NCBI RefSeq assembly: GCF_000002425.4
Contig: NC_037262.1
Coordinates: forward strand, 7,096,123-7,160,122
Length of the DNA stretch: 64,000 nucleotides
Origin: Physcomitrium patens
Lineage: Eukaryota; Streptophyta; Bryopsida; Funariales; Funariaceae
Direction: 5' to 3'
In this document: in pieces, positions 1 to 13,700 of the stretch
How the letters are laid out: the number at the start of each line of letters is the position of its first letter
How positions within the stretch are numbered: position 1 is the stretch's first letter
Program-made: the position numbers and the translations under genes
The notes under the pieces: generated by a model
Database searches by the model: none
Told to the model about the DNA's origin: nothing
What the model saw: only the letters and a program-made list of their open reading frames with translations

Positions 1-2408
1 AATGAAAAACATGGACACATTATTATCATTTTGCTACTCTCATTACTCATATGTCTTAGAACTCCACAACTTGAAATAAACTCTTGTTCAACATCAGAAG
101 ACAATGTCACCTAAATAGCAATTATACCAAACCTTCCACTTGTTCCTAAAAATATACACGAGGCGAACAGCTACGAGGAGAAGGAAGAAGTAGCACAAGC
201 TTCTGGAGCTCCACACCAACCAAACGACGTTCATCGACACCCTTCACATTCACCTCGTACACCACCTGCATTTATATCAACTCTAAGCACATTAACCAGA
301 GCAAGCTTTGTCAAAACGTCTAACAGTTGTTGCACGAACACTCACTAAAGGTGAATGCTAAAGCACAGGTCCAAGCATTACAGATTGCTGACTATTCATT
401 TTCTGAGAAGATTTGACATCCAAATGCTTCAACGTTTACAGGATTGAACATGCGACCACAGCAAGAACCAAATCTCTACAAAGGAAATCCGGTTGGATGG
501 CAAGAAATCCACTCTTAAATGCAAAATCCAGAAACGATTGGATCAGCCAAGAGATGCTACTGCGTAACCATATCGTTGCCTACAGCTAAAGAATCCGTTT
601 AGGGGAACCAAAACTCAAAATTGGGTATATAATTATCATAACTCGGACTGTTTCTACATCCTGTGCATTAATTCTGAAGTTTAAGGACCAGGTCTCAACT
701 TAAAATACACTTCAAGAGGGATGCATTTTCGGATTCTTCCACTGCCAAGCTGCTAACAAATGGGAAGAGAGACTTGCAATCGCCAATTACTGCATGCGAA
801 AAGAAGGCTTACGTTACGCCTCTCTTACCACATTATTGCATTAATCCACCAGCATTTCAAGCTTAGTTTCAACTCCACCCAGAAATGAACCAATGCCATT
901 ATTTTTTTCGGTATTGTCCCCCCTCAATTCATCGCGAAGATACATCGTAAATTTAGAGCCACAAGTGATTGCAAGGGACGAAACCGGCGATGCTCCCAGT
1001 CCCATGTCACAACATTGTCACAGGTGCAGCAATTATTTCATCAATTTATCCTTTGTCGAGCGAAACGCTCGTAGACTCAACATTACGGCCTCCTCTCATA
1101 CTCACAGACCTACCCCAAAAACGCCATCATCCACGTTTCAGAACCCTGACATATACTCCTCAAAATACTTCCCACCAGGCTTACACAATGCAGAGAAATT
1201 TTGTGAGCAGCAAAGTCTGCAAGAAGTCAGAGAGATACCGGAATACCCACTTTATCGTGAAGATCAGAGCCCCAAACGCGATGCGGCTAACTCTGCACAC
1301 CCTTGGGTGCCCTCAGACAACCAACCTCCAGCTTCAAGCAATAATATGTGAAGTCTTCAATCCAAAAATCATCTCCAAATGTAGGTATAAGTCTCTACGA
1401 TCGAACCCTAACTCCTTGAGATCCAACACTCATTCTCTGCATTGATTATGGTGATCACCATTAAACTTCCATACGATCAATATTTCGCTCGGTTCTGAAC
1501 GAGACCCGACTTGAAAGAGGCCCTTCTAAATTGCTGAGCCAAATTTTACCCTGTCGTGGTCTTCGTCTCCTCTTAACACCGCCATCTAACGGTGCAGTGC
1601 ACTCCAGGGATGAGATCGACGGCACTAGAATAAGTGAATATGTCTTTCCTGCTGAAATAGCTTCAACGCCATAGTGTCTTCACTTCGTAAATGGAGTCCT
1701 GGTGCGTTCAAGCTGACTGTGTTTGTGGGGTCACCTCCTTTCGATCTTCTGCTCTGCACTGCCATAATGTCCCTTGCGCAAACTTACGCAGCGACAAATC
1801 AGCCGTAGAGAGTGTTATGTGTGTGCATCATGATGCAATTCAATCGTTCTTCGTGACGAGCACTGGGAAAACCTACAGAACCGTTGTCTTAGTGTTGAGA
1901 TTTAGAGGGTTCGGAGTGTAGGTTTTGAGGGTATGTCGAGAGTGACTACAACTCTTTGTTCCGGGCAAACAGTGTCTTGATTATCCCTCTTGTGTGTTCC
2001 TGCTCTGGGATGCTGTGAGTTCGACCTCGCCGATGGAGAGAAAGGAGACGATGGTCTTCTGATTAACATCTATGTAACAAGTACTCAATTGGCTGAGGTC
2101 TGTTGACGCACAAAACGACCGTTTCCCTCTAATTCTTTGCTTATCGCGTGTGCATGTGGCAGGTTTAGAGCGTTTGGCATTGTTGCTTGTGCCATAAAGA
2201 ATTTAAGAAACGGAGTTTGATGGCTCAATGAACGTCAGTCGTAGGTTTAGGGATAATAGACGCCGCAGCATGCGAACACTAATGTTGTTGGTTTTTTTTT
2301 TTTAAATAAAAATGTGATGGGTTCCTGAAGTTCAAGATGTGAGAGCCGTCCTTGAGCATTCATTGTGACCCGACTGTAATGCTCATGTCTTTTGTAAACT
2401 CCTTGCAG
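1..2408. other. Upstream region, no supported gene
   Basis: Moderately GC-balanced DNA with no protein I can recognise. Two overlapping same-strand open frames of about 150 codons near 893-1445 have no family motif, no splice context and compete with each other, so I do not call them. The right end is a pyrimidine-rich tract running into a good 3' splice site, with AG at 2407-2408. The stretch therefore probably holds the promoter and a non-coding first exon of the gene that starts at 2426, but I cannot place that exon. Confidence 0.5.
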
Positions 2409-4883
2409 CTACATGTCCAGAAGCAATGGCAGGCAAGGTGACCTTCGTGAACAGTCTCAACGAATCACAGAGTTTTAAGGTGAACTTGTTTGGGACTGAT
2501 AAGAATCGAGTTAGGGTAAGCAATGTGCTGGCAGTTTTCAAGTCGCCTACAGTGATCATGGGAGATGGGAGCATTTTGGAAGCTGATGACAGTGGATTGA
2601 GCATGGACTATTTCTCACCTGGATCGGTGAACTTTGTCACTGTCATTCCTGCAGCTTATCAAGGTTAGAGTCTGTCTTCAATCTCCAAAAAAATTGCAGG
2701 CAGAGAGAATACAACCAGATAGATTGGATCATAGACGGTCTTGAGCACATTGTATTTCCCCTTTTCTCAAAAAAAATCGTTCATGGCGTAGGCTTAGGAA
2801 ATCGAAGAATTGAAAATTGAATTATGTGACCTCTTTAACTTAGAGGACAAAACGCCAGTAGATATGCAGATAGACCATGGTGGAGACTGAAGTCTTTGAA
2901 ATACGTACAACAGAGAAAATGCAGGAACCGTTGCATCCAGTGAATGAGCAACCACAGCCAATTCAAAATTGGGTCCCAACTGATGGAGGTATTTGCAATG
3001 CTTCAACCAACTCTAATTGACAGTGAATGTAATGCAACACAATCCGGTTACTGAATTGCAACTGAACAAAAACGCAGAGAACTGTGCTTGTTCAGAACAT
3101 CTGGAAGTAGCACTCAAGAGAGGTAGTATGCAAGCCATGTACTGTTGTAGTATGCTGTTCACTTCGTTGCTCTAAGTTAATCATAATTGCCGTGCACCTT
3201 TTCACATCACAAAGAATATTCGCGTCAGAAGATTGTAGATATTGAGAAGCCTGCATCTTATATGCAATTTTATGTTAGAAGTAGCCCATCCCACCAACTC
3301 CAGTAATGTTATTGCAGAGGTGGGAACAATCGTGGATTGGCAACACCTGCCTTTGAAGAAACCCAGAGTGAGCAGTCTACCGCCCGTAATCGTTCCCGAT
3401 ACTGGTGGATTGGAGACAGTATCTCGATCTTTGGAGATTGGTAAGAGCTTGCTGTATTTCTTACTGCACCTGATCCTGCTTTTTGTGGCCTTTAGGCTGC
3501 CATAATTGTGGCCCAAAACCATTGCAAGTCTCAAACGAATGTTCATAGGGATAGGTGATGGACTTGCACGCTACTTTGTAACCGTTAGTCTGATTCCTTA
3601 GATATTTATCTTTGCAGCTCAAGTTTTCATTCTAGAATAATACTGGAAGTGTCAAAAGTTAGAGCCATCATTAGGGTGGACCCCTGGTTCAACTTTATGA
3701 TTAAGGGAACGTGTGAATTTACTCTCTTCGTGCGTGTCACAGGTGCAGAGACGTTGCAACAACACAACAACGAAGACCAGCATCCGGCAGAAGTGGGTGA
3801 AATGGTTGCTTTACTTGAGGGACCTTCAGAACAGGGTAAGGATCACCCTTGTACTGAGAAATGTGTTGTTGCCGTTGCTGTCACATTTTGCAATTCCGTG
3901 TGATGGATGATTTCATTCAAGTAGGTGCATCAAGATCGTTATTTCTTCTAATATTGATGCAATACAAACACCTATCCTTATGCCTTCAGTTGAAAACTCT
4001 TGGTTCTTAGGGTATGCCCATTCTCGTTGGCAGCACAACCCTGAGAGATATCTTGTCAACTGCAGGATCTGGTTTATCAAGAGATGATAGCCCTCTACAT
4101 GAGGAGAGCGAGGATGACTCCGAGGGAAATACTCCCTATCTCGACCAAGAAAAGGCGTCAAGAGGACACATAAAATGTATCAAATGTGGTCACAGCAAGA
4201 ACCCAGCAGCCAAACTTCTGTGCGCTAATTGTGGAGCCCAATTGAGGGAGCAGATTAGAGCTCGAGTAGCACAACGATGGGCCATGCTAAGGGAGAAGGC
4301 AAGACGAGACGGCAGGCTGGGGGACAAGGTAATTGAACTGCACTCATCATCAAAGAGCTGAAAATCACGACAGAATCTTGCAGATATTGTAGTCTTTTAG
4401 AGGTATACGTTGATTTCATCTTTTTATGTTGACGTTGCGTTCTTTTGGCTTCGAAGTTATGACCTGGGAGCATAGGTATAGCTTATGAATGAAAGTGTGG
4501 CATCGTGAGTACCAAAAATTGCTTCGACTCCCTTGTCAAGAAGTTTGCGAGCTGACATTTATTTTAATGTTTATCTGCGCGTTTTTGCAACATTATTGTT
4601 GAAGGCATGGCAAAGGAGAAAGAAAGGCGCATTTGACAAGCTCACAGATCTCACTATGCTAGACTTAGAAAACACTTACTTCGCGTTGTTCATGGCTCGC
4701 CGCAATCGTGAAGGAGATAAGTTTTCCTTTGATGGCTGGTACTCGGAAGGAGCAGGCCGTGAGTTCGTCACAACTGGAGATATCGAAGCAATCTGGAAAA
4801 GTTTTGTGAAAAAACACCACAGAAAGGACTCCATGCTCCAAATCTGTCATGGAGTTGGAGATCATGAACCTCAAGAATCTTGA
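2409..4883 (+). CDS. Multi-exon protein of unknown function with C4 zinc ribbon
   Basis: I do not recognise this family. A short leader exon (2409-2425) follows a splice acceptor, and the ATG is at 2426. Exons that join cleanly, all in phase 1, are 2426-2663, 2914-2988, 3024-3122, 3318-3440 and 3743-3835. A further exon ends at 4328 and is read in the frame of the ATG at 4014. It joins in phase 0 to the last exon, 4605-4883 (stop TGA). The 3835 to about 4011 junction does not join in phase as I drew it, so a small exon or another donor is missing. The exon around 4014-4328 has an acidic Ser/Asp/Glu-rich stretch, then a zinc ribbon with cysteines encoded at 4176-4232 in the spacing C-x2-C-x11-C-x2-C, then an Arg/Lys-rich helix-like segment. 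The last exon is charged and mixed. A nucleic-acid or protein-binding role is only a guess from the ribbon. Confidence 0.6.
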
Positions 4884-6780
4884 AGTCCATTTTAGTCTTA
4901 TCTCATCTCAGCTCATCTTAGCTAGTCGTAGCTGGTCTTAGCTCACCTTAACTCATATTCAATGGCAGGAACAAGTTTTTTACGGGGTTAAATAAATAAA
5001 TAAATAAATAAAATGTTATCAAGGTGGTTGATAACATAGTTGCTTTCACGGAATTGTCAGGGCCACTTGGAGCAATATGTGCAGCATAGTAGTTACTGAA
5101 CGTCACTGAAGCCAATTCCAGATGAAGGGATTCAAAGAGGGAATGTATGTATCTCACCCTGTCAATTTCGTCTCTTTTCCTCTTCTGCTTCCTGAATGTT
5201 GGAGAATCAAATGGCTAATCCAGTCCAGTTGAATGGCTACAGTTGTACACTCTACCACTACGTGCTCTTGGGGTGCTTTTTATGGCATCTAAAAGTTGTT
5301 GGCATATGCTAGTATTGACCAGTCACTCATTTGCAATATGCTAATGATGTATGTCGCAACTGTCAACTTACTTAATTTACCTGGATGCAGGTTAATGCAC
5401 TCAGTCAAGGTTCTCAAGTGTTCTTCGCTGACCTGGGTTGAAGCCGAAGGATTATCACACACCCTTCATTCCATGAACCTTAGTTATTCTACAATAAGTT
5501 TTTAGTGCTTTTGAAGCCCAGATGACCTTGACCTTTATTTTCATATTTGTAAAGGTATTTGTTTCAACCGCTTGCAGGTTGACTAGCACTTCGGCATTGT
5601 ACTCTCCACTTACAACAGAATGTTCTGGCCAGCACACAAAATCAGGCACTTGGCCCAAAACCACCCGAGGTCACAAACCAGAGAGCACCTAACCACGATC
5701 TCTGGGTCTTCCGTAGAATATACACACTGTACGCTATGTTCCATTCCATTGTGTGCTAATTCCAACAACAAGAAAGACTGTACAGCACAGGTGAATGCCT
5801 CCTCTAAAATATGCACTGAAAGAATAAAACACAAATGCATTAATATCACATGCACGACTCATGTGGGGCATGTAAAATTTCTTACGAACTTGGATATACC
5901 AACTCAAAGTAACTTCGTGGTCTTTGCTCTTTTTGAAGTAGATTTCATTTCTCCAGTAGTTCTGCGAATTACAAGCAACTTCGGTAGTTATTGAGGATCA
6001 GTAATGGTAAGCAAAAATATGAGCCTCCAGTTGTTAGATCGATTGACTCTCACAGAGACTCTTTCACCCTTGAGCTCGTGGACACTGGTACCACATGCTG
6101 CCACTTCCAATATATACCCACCCTCTGGGGTCGTCTCACCATCAAGGTTTGAGTCAGACAGGGGCCCAATTCGTGCCTTGAACCGTTAGGGCTCTACAGC
6201 AAAATAATAGGTAAACAAAGAACAGTGACAAAGTTTCAGAGGAGCACGGCAACGCCAAAGGATTCTCTCGTGGTGGCACACCCCCTCGATTTGACTGAGC
6301 TCCTGGTGGGGTTTGTAACAGAAACTACAACTGGCACACATGATTCGAGGCGTAGAAAATCCAACGACGACTGACTCAAGTGAATCTAGCAAGGGGGTTT
6401 AGGCAGGGAGGGGGCTCGCGTCAGGTTCTGCTTTCTGCAGATGTGAAGAGGGCCTTGCCACCAACCTAAGGCAGATTGCTGCAAATTTTTGTGAGGGCAC
6501 AGCAGCACAGACAGACACAGGACTCTCATTCTCCTCGGCGGATCCATCCCTCCTCCCATCCTTCCTTCAGCTTTGTTGACTCGCTACATGCATCGTCTCC
6601 CCCACATTGCAAACAATCTTGTGGTAGCAGCACGATGAAGCTGTTGTGACGACGCTGTAGCAAACGGTGAGAAGGAACAAAAAAACAGTTTTTCATGGAA
6701 ACCAAGGAAAGGACTCTTGCCCTTGTGCTTGGAATTGCTTTCGTCTTATGCTGCTCTTGTTGGGGTGCTGAGCCCATATT
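4884..6780. other. 3' flank of zinc-ribbon gene, no supported gene
   Basis: Right after the stop codon, at about 4895-4955, comes a run of imperfect ten-base units built on tcatcttagc, probably inside the 3' UTR. A short (aaat)n run at about 4989-5011 may carry poly(A) signals. Open frames between 5296 and 6780 are short, overlap on both strands and show no motif I know. Confidence 0.4.
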
Positions 6781-8086
6781 AGTTTACCTACAACATGCAT
6801 AACTTTACCGATATTTGGATTACAATTATTGTCATTACAAATAGAATTTTTAAGTAATCTCTCCATTTATCTTCCATCGCTTTGTTCCACGGATTCAAGC
6901 TACTGAGAAAATATTAAATTCGAAATAATTTTGAAAAATAAAAACATATATATATTTTTGAATAGTTAGTACCCCACTTCAACCAATCACAAGTATGGAC
7001 TTTCTTGTCCATGCATTTCTTGGTGGACAAGCAATAAAAGACAGGGCGCTCGATAGGAAACTATAAACCCCACAGAATCAGCAAAAGAATGCTTTTAGTC
7101 CCAATAGACTATGTCAAAACTCCCACTTAACCAGGACCCCCCTTTATTAAGGCCGTATAATTTTTGCTTCCAAATCAGCATCAAATCCTGTAATGCAAAT
7201 TTTGGGTCTTTCAATAAACCAAAGACAACTTCCACCATTCCTTTGTAAGGCCTTACAAGGCTCAAGAGTAATTAAGCATTTAGAGAGGTAGGATGGATGG
7301 ATATATCAACGGATGAATGAAACAATGAGCATGTGGATGAACGAGTTACATGCTTGGTTGTAATATGGATGAAGTATGTGGACGGAATCTGGGGTTCGAT
7401 GGATGGATGGAGTGCCTGGGAGTGGATTGGCCCCAGCGTGATCTAAGAAACGAATGTTGTGTGTGTGTCTGGTCCGTACATCCGAAACAAGGGACATTCT
7501 CAAGGCACGGACAGTAGCCCTCGTGGCACACTTGCCAAATCATGAATAGAGGGCCTTTACTGAAATACAAATTTATGCCCCAATATAGACTACTACTGCT
7601 AAAACATGTGGTTTGAATTCGTTTTTGCAATTTAAATATCAAAAATAGGGTTTGTTATGCGGATAGGGCCATATTCAGTTTGCCATTCCAAGAAAACTTT
7701 CGAATGATTCACTTCTGAACCCCGCAAAACAAAAATATGCCCCCCTTGCTAAAATAACCATGCCATCTCCACCATTTTTATTTTTTATTTTATTTTATTT
7801 TTTTATTTAATGAAACGGAAATTATTCCTCGTGGCACATTTTATAGAGTGTAAACCTTCTTTTTTTTATAAAAACACGCAATCCGTATCAGTGCAGATGT
7901 ACTGGGATTCAATAATTCAATGTTTGAATATAATGGTATAAATAGTTAACATGTTCAAAATGGGAAAATGGGGAATAATAGTATATACTTGCAATGGGGA
8001 TGGCTTTGACTGGCCAACTTCCCATTCATCTTTGACCACAAAAGGAACCTCTGCACCAGCATAGTGGTCAATTTCCATACATCCAC

Positions 8087-8112
8087 ATATATATATATAT
8101 ATATATATATAT
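8087..8112. repeat. (AT)n microsatellite
   Basis: Pure alternating AT run of about 26 bases in the desert. Confidence 0.9.
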
Positions 8113-11100
8113 GCGTATTTAAATGCTAATTGTTGAATATGTTCATTCTGAGTTTCAATGACCACTCTTTAGTTCATCTTTGCCTCTGTGATTGTTAGCC
8201 AAATGAATGTGGACATGGGTAAAAATAAACAAACAAACAAATATTTTGGATATCCACTTAATGATAAAATGTTGACAGGGTCAAGAACTCAAACAATTTT
8301 TTAGGACTGTTTTCTATATTTCCTTCCTTTGTAAACACACTGGCAACCTAAATCTACAAATTGCCATGGTCACATTGATATTTCAACAGCCCCTCTTTTG
8401 TATTTGGATTTCAAAATATCATGTGCTATTTTGAAATGTCATCACAAGTGAAATATCACCCAAAAGCCTCGAGTCTAAATCCCCTTGCTGTGTTAACTTT
8501 GTTTCTGACATTCATTAAACTACTTCAAAGGGAGATAGTATTTTCATGATGGAGGCTGATATGAAAAAACCAATTATAGAATTGCCACTGGGTTGGTTGT
8601 TAACCCATAAACCCTAATTTTGCATAGACACCACAAAGCAAAAGCTTGTCAAAGACCCTATTTGTCATCTATCCATGTCAACCTGTAGAAACTTGGAAAT
8701 GGGCTGTAGTTGAATGGCAAGCCTCTACACATCTGCTGAAAGACAGCAACATTTATTATAAAACTGTCAGGCACGCACCTTTACTTGCCAATTATGCCTG
8801 TCCAGCACAAGGAAGGAACACCAATGCATGATGTGGAGTTTTATTATTCCATTTTCCGAATTTGGAAATGTATACAAAACTTGAGTTATGGAGTTGTCAC
8901 GGTGTTTTCATCAAGGGATGATGTGTATACAATGACTTTTTTTTATAAATTGGCATTCTTATTGTTCATTCTCTCTGAGTCTCTTCATAGAATGACTAGA
9001 GCTGAATAATGTTGTACTAATTATCTATCTAACTGATCCCCATCTTGTGCATGAACAATTAAGCCACTATGTAGGACTTTATTGTATCATCTAATTTTAC
9101 TTTTGTATCTTTTACTTATTAAATTCTATTCCATCTAAAAACAATCCTACTAACAAATAATAACAACTTCATTCTTTGATATGTTTTATAATATATTTTT
9201 CTCCTACTATATCTTACCATGTTCATTAAAATTTGAGCATATGAACACATATGATATGTTTGTAAATTTAAGGTTCTCCTATAAAAAAAAACATGATTTT
9301 TGAAAAAACCAAAATTATTCATAAACATATGGCTCTCAAAAGTGACCATGAAACCTTATATCTTTTATGATGAATTGACAAAAAAAATATTTTGGTGGGA
9401 TTGTGTTCTAGGTCCTGGTAGGCATTTAAGTCTTACCAAATCTTAGGGTTGTTATATTTATTATGTTAAATCTCTATTGAGTATAGTCCTACATCTATTG
9501 ATTCTATTACACAGGCAATTTTAACTCTAATTAGACTTGCATAAATTATTTTTCATACTTAAAGATCCTAAATAAATGCTAATACATTTTTTTTCTCTTG
9601 TTTTTAATTTTCCTCTTGCTTCACCAACCCTGTATGTAAGTGTTTAATACATTTCTATTTTAATCATGCTCAAAACATCAACTACTAATTCTTGCATTCT
9701 ACATTGTTTATAATACAGTTGTAGCTACACTTGATTTGCACTTACAAATGACATTGTTCAAAATATGGTTTGATGTAAACAGATATTAAGTGCAAATAGA
9801 CACTTATTGTGTTTTACCAATAACCTAGTAAATGCTTACACAAGAATCACTTGACAATATGATGGTTGCAATTTAATAAATGGGGCCAATCATATGGATG
9901 AGCTCTTCCATGATAGCTAAAATGCATATGAAAGTAAACATTCCCATGGTATCCCTTCCAATAGTTGAAAACAACACTGAAACTTATTCAGTAGTAGTAA
10001 GGCTTGATCACTTCAAAAGGACAGATGAGTACACATAAGCACATATACACACACATGTTAAAATCACAAAACAAGGTCACAGAACCACAGTCAGCAAATG
10101 CACATCCATTTTACAACTGGGCTATACACGAACCCTACTTTCAACTTGCATTTGTTCTGTTGTGTTCTATAATGGAATAATCTTAGCAGCAGGCACCAGC
10201 TTTCAAGTGGCATCAGGCCCTGTCTATGCCTTCTAAAACAAGCTTAGAGAGAGTAAGTTAATGACCCCCCCTTTGTGGATGGGAGTGGGAATGATAGAGT
10301 GGATGACATAGAACTCTGCACCACCAGATGATGGTGCTGAGTCAGCATGGTGGGGAGGGAGACTGCTGTGACCCAATCATTGGGTGGGGCACAACAACAC
10401 ACACACTCACACACAGACCTGCAAGTAAAGCAAAGCAAGCCACCCACCCACCATATGGGATGGGATGGGATGGGGCATATGAATAATATTATCATTATCC
10501 ACATGTGATTTGGCCTTGTTGATGTTAAAGTGGTGGTGAAGAGATGGGGGGTGTGGTGCTCGTACTACTTATCACCTCACTAACAAGGAGGAGGAGGAAA
10601 AAACAAATAAAAACTGAGGATAGCAAAAAGTGAAAGTCGAAAGGGAAAAAGAGGAAGCACGGAATCAATCACCTCTGGAATGTCTGTGTTGCCCATGTGG
10701 CAGAGGAGGGTCTTATCCACTGCGCTGAGCTGGCCTGCAGGGGGGGGGGGCGGATTTGGGTTCTATCCCTCTACCAACTGTCCTGTGGTGTGTCCTTCAT
10801 GCACAGCTGAGGAATCTTCTCTGTTGTGCTTGATATCAAAATATTTGCACACACACATTTAAGTTTATGGGTGTGTGAACATGTATATAATATATATGGA
10901 AAATATGTTCTATTTTTAATTTCACCAAACTTACTAAACGTGTTTTCATTTTTATGGAACTGTGATAATTCAAGATTTTATTATTATTATTATTTTTAAA
11001 TAAAAAAATTACCTCCTTATTCTTAAGCGTGTATTGAGGTTTAATTAATTGCTGTGTGATTTATGTGATCCTTGTATGAATCTTTCAAACTCATAAACTA

Positions 11101-11822
11101 TAAACCTTTTGTACTTCTTTACTTTGTTATAGTCTTTTTTTTTCTTTTTCTTTTTTTTCTTCTTTTTTGTCCATAGTATAAGATATATAATTATAAAAAT
11201 TCCAAGTATAAGATATATAATTTTTAGGAGTTAAAAATTAGAAAATATATTATGTTTAATTTTAATATTTTGAAAAGATAACATAAGCTTGAATGGATGT
11301 AACTTAGACATTTAAATGATTAGTTACAATTAAAATTTTGACAACATGTCACATGAAACTACTCCTAGCCATACATACAAATATGAATATATTAATTATA
11401 TTTAAATGCATAAAACATTATTTTAAAATAAAAAATAAATTCTAATACATACATTTTTGAATTTCGTTTAGAGGAAAAACTTCTCAAAAAACAATTCCAA
11501 AGAATTTCAACTGATAATTTACACGTTAAAAAATTTGCCTTCTTAACTCAAAACATTGTTATAATTATTATTCTTTTTTTATCACTTGCATTTCTCTTGT
11601 ATTATTTTTAACTTTAACAAGAAGTTGGTTATAGAATATCAAATTAAGATCTTATGACGATTAAATCTAAATGACTAATCAATTATTATCTACTTTTTTA
11701 TGTTTTTTTTAACTTTACCAAATATAATTTAAATGTCATGGAATCCTAATTTTTTTGGATTTTCAACACAAGTACAAGCTTATAAATTTAGAATTTAGAA
11801 CCTCAAATAATTTCTACCTATA

Positions 11823-11867
<45 letters not shown>
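11823..11867. repeat. Compound (CT)n(AT)n microsatellite
   Basis: About 22 bases of CT repeat pass directly into about 24 bases of AT repeat. Confidence 0.9.
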
Positions 11868-12725
11868 ATTATGATGTTTCTAATTATTGTGCTGAATCTT
11901 ACAAGTCTTTTTATATGTCAACATACATACATATCATTTTTTTACATTATTCTGTGTGTGTTGGCTTAATGTATTGATTGCATTGTCTAATGATCTTATA
12001 CTTCTTTAGAGTTGCACAAAAAAAAAATTTTGCACAAAAAAAATTAGTTGCACAACTAATTATTTTTCAGAAAAAAATAATAATAAATTGTTTATAATGC
12101 AGTAATTCAATTTTCTTTTATGAATTTCTTATTATGACTCTAAAGCATAATCAAATTAGTAATAAAAAGTGCACGCAAATATTTCATTTTTCATTAGGAA
12201 AATACAGATATGAGGCCTTGAGATCCACTCCAACACCACTTTGGAATTTTCTGCTAAGCTAGAACTTGCCAAGTTACTTTTTGAAATATACAATGATTTT
12301 AAAACTAATAGTATAGTATTTACACTAACTTATTTTAAGATTGAGTGTATTGAGTGTATTTTCTTCTTATAGCTAAATAATAAATAACTTTTTTAGGTCA
12401 TATTTAACTAAATATCATTTCAAACTACTAAAGAGAGGTATTTGTACACATTGATGCTTTTGTACTAATCTTGCTAAACAATTTATTTAATTTGTTTAAT
12501 AAATTATGAAAAATATAAATTTATATAAAGACATCATATGTAAAAGTATTAGTGCCTTTTTTCAAATGTGATTTTTCTAAGTATTTCAGGGTTACAGAAT
12601 TTTAAGCTACTCATCTTTGCACCCATTTGCTTCAAATTCACTGCTAAGGTAGTTTTCTGCACCATTGAGAATCATATGTAAAACAAATTTTGTAGAAAAA
12701 ACATTAAAAAATATATTTTTTTAAC

Positions 12726-12752
<27 letters not shown>
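12726..12752. repeat. (AT)n microsatellite
   Basis: Alternating AT run of about 26 bases. Confidence 0.9.
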
Positions 12753-12756
<4 letters not shown>

Positions 12757-13649
12757 TATATTTGTTATTTTTTAAGTACATAACTATAAAGTTTTTAATA
12801 TACTCTATTTAAAATGAAATGAAGAAAGATAAACATTTATTTAATAATCTCACACAATATTTTTCTAAAATTTCTTACTTATAATAATTATGAATAAGTC
12901 TATTCACGTTGAATTATATTTATTTTGAATTAAAAAAAATCAAAGAGATTGCTGAGAATATGTCAAAGATATGATTTGACGAAGATAGGAGAGCTTTCTT
13001 GCATGAGAGGTTTCTTAGACCTTTTTGAAGAGTGTGTACATAGGTAGTATTTTATTAATCTTACACAAAATTAAATATGATTTATGTCACAATTATATAT
13101 ATTTAGATGAAAAAACTAAAATATGTTATTTTGATCAAGTACTTGGTTTTAATAAATGATATTTCTTATAAAACCAATAGCACTTTGAGAATATTACAAG
13201 TGGCATTCTACAACACAATAAAATAATAATAATAATAATAATAATGATAATCTCTCTCTCGATTGATATATATATATATATGTATATTTATATTATAATA
13301 ATGATAAGTTAAATGTTTCTAAATACAAGATTTTTAAATGCAAGATTTGAAACTTAAAATGGTTGCATCTTTTATGTGCTTATCACATATATTTATATAT
13401 TTGAACTTTCAATTGTATTTCTAGGATGGCCATTTTTTAAATTAGCACAAAAAAATTGTGAACTGTGATTTGTGTTTTCCAATAGGATATTAAATTCTCA
13501 TTGGCATCCATATTTTTTTAAATTGAAATGAAATTAATGTTTTGTCATGAGCCAACATGTTGCATCAATCTACAAGTTTTTTTTGGTCAGGCTACAATGT
13601 CAAAATTTCTTTGTCACACAGATATTTTAACATTGTTCCCACCTTCTGG

Positions 13650-13689
<40 letters not shown>

Positions 13690-13700
13690 TCACACACACA
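13650..13700. repeat. (TA)n(CA)n microsatellite
   Basis: Alternating TA with one interruption, followed by a short CA run. Confidence 0.85.

Noticed and set aside
893-1445. Two overlapping plus-strand open frames of about 150 codons
   Set aside because: They overlap in different frames, show no known motif, and have no splice or promoter context that would favour either.
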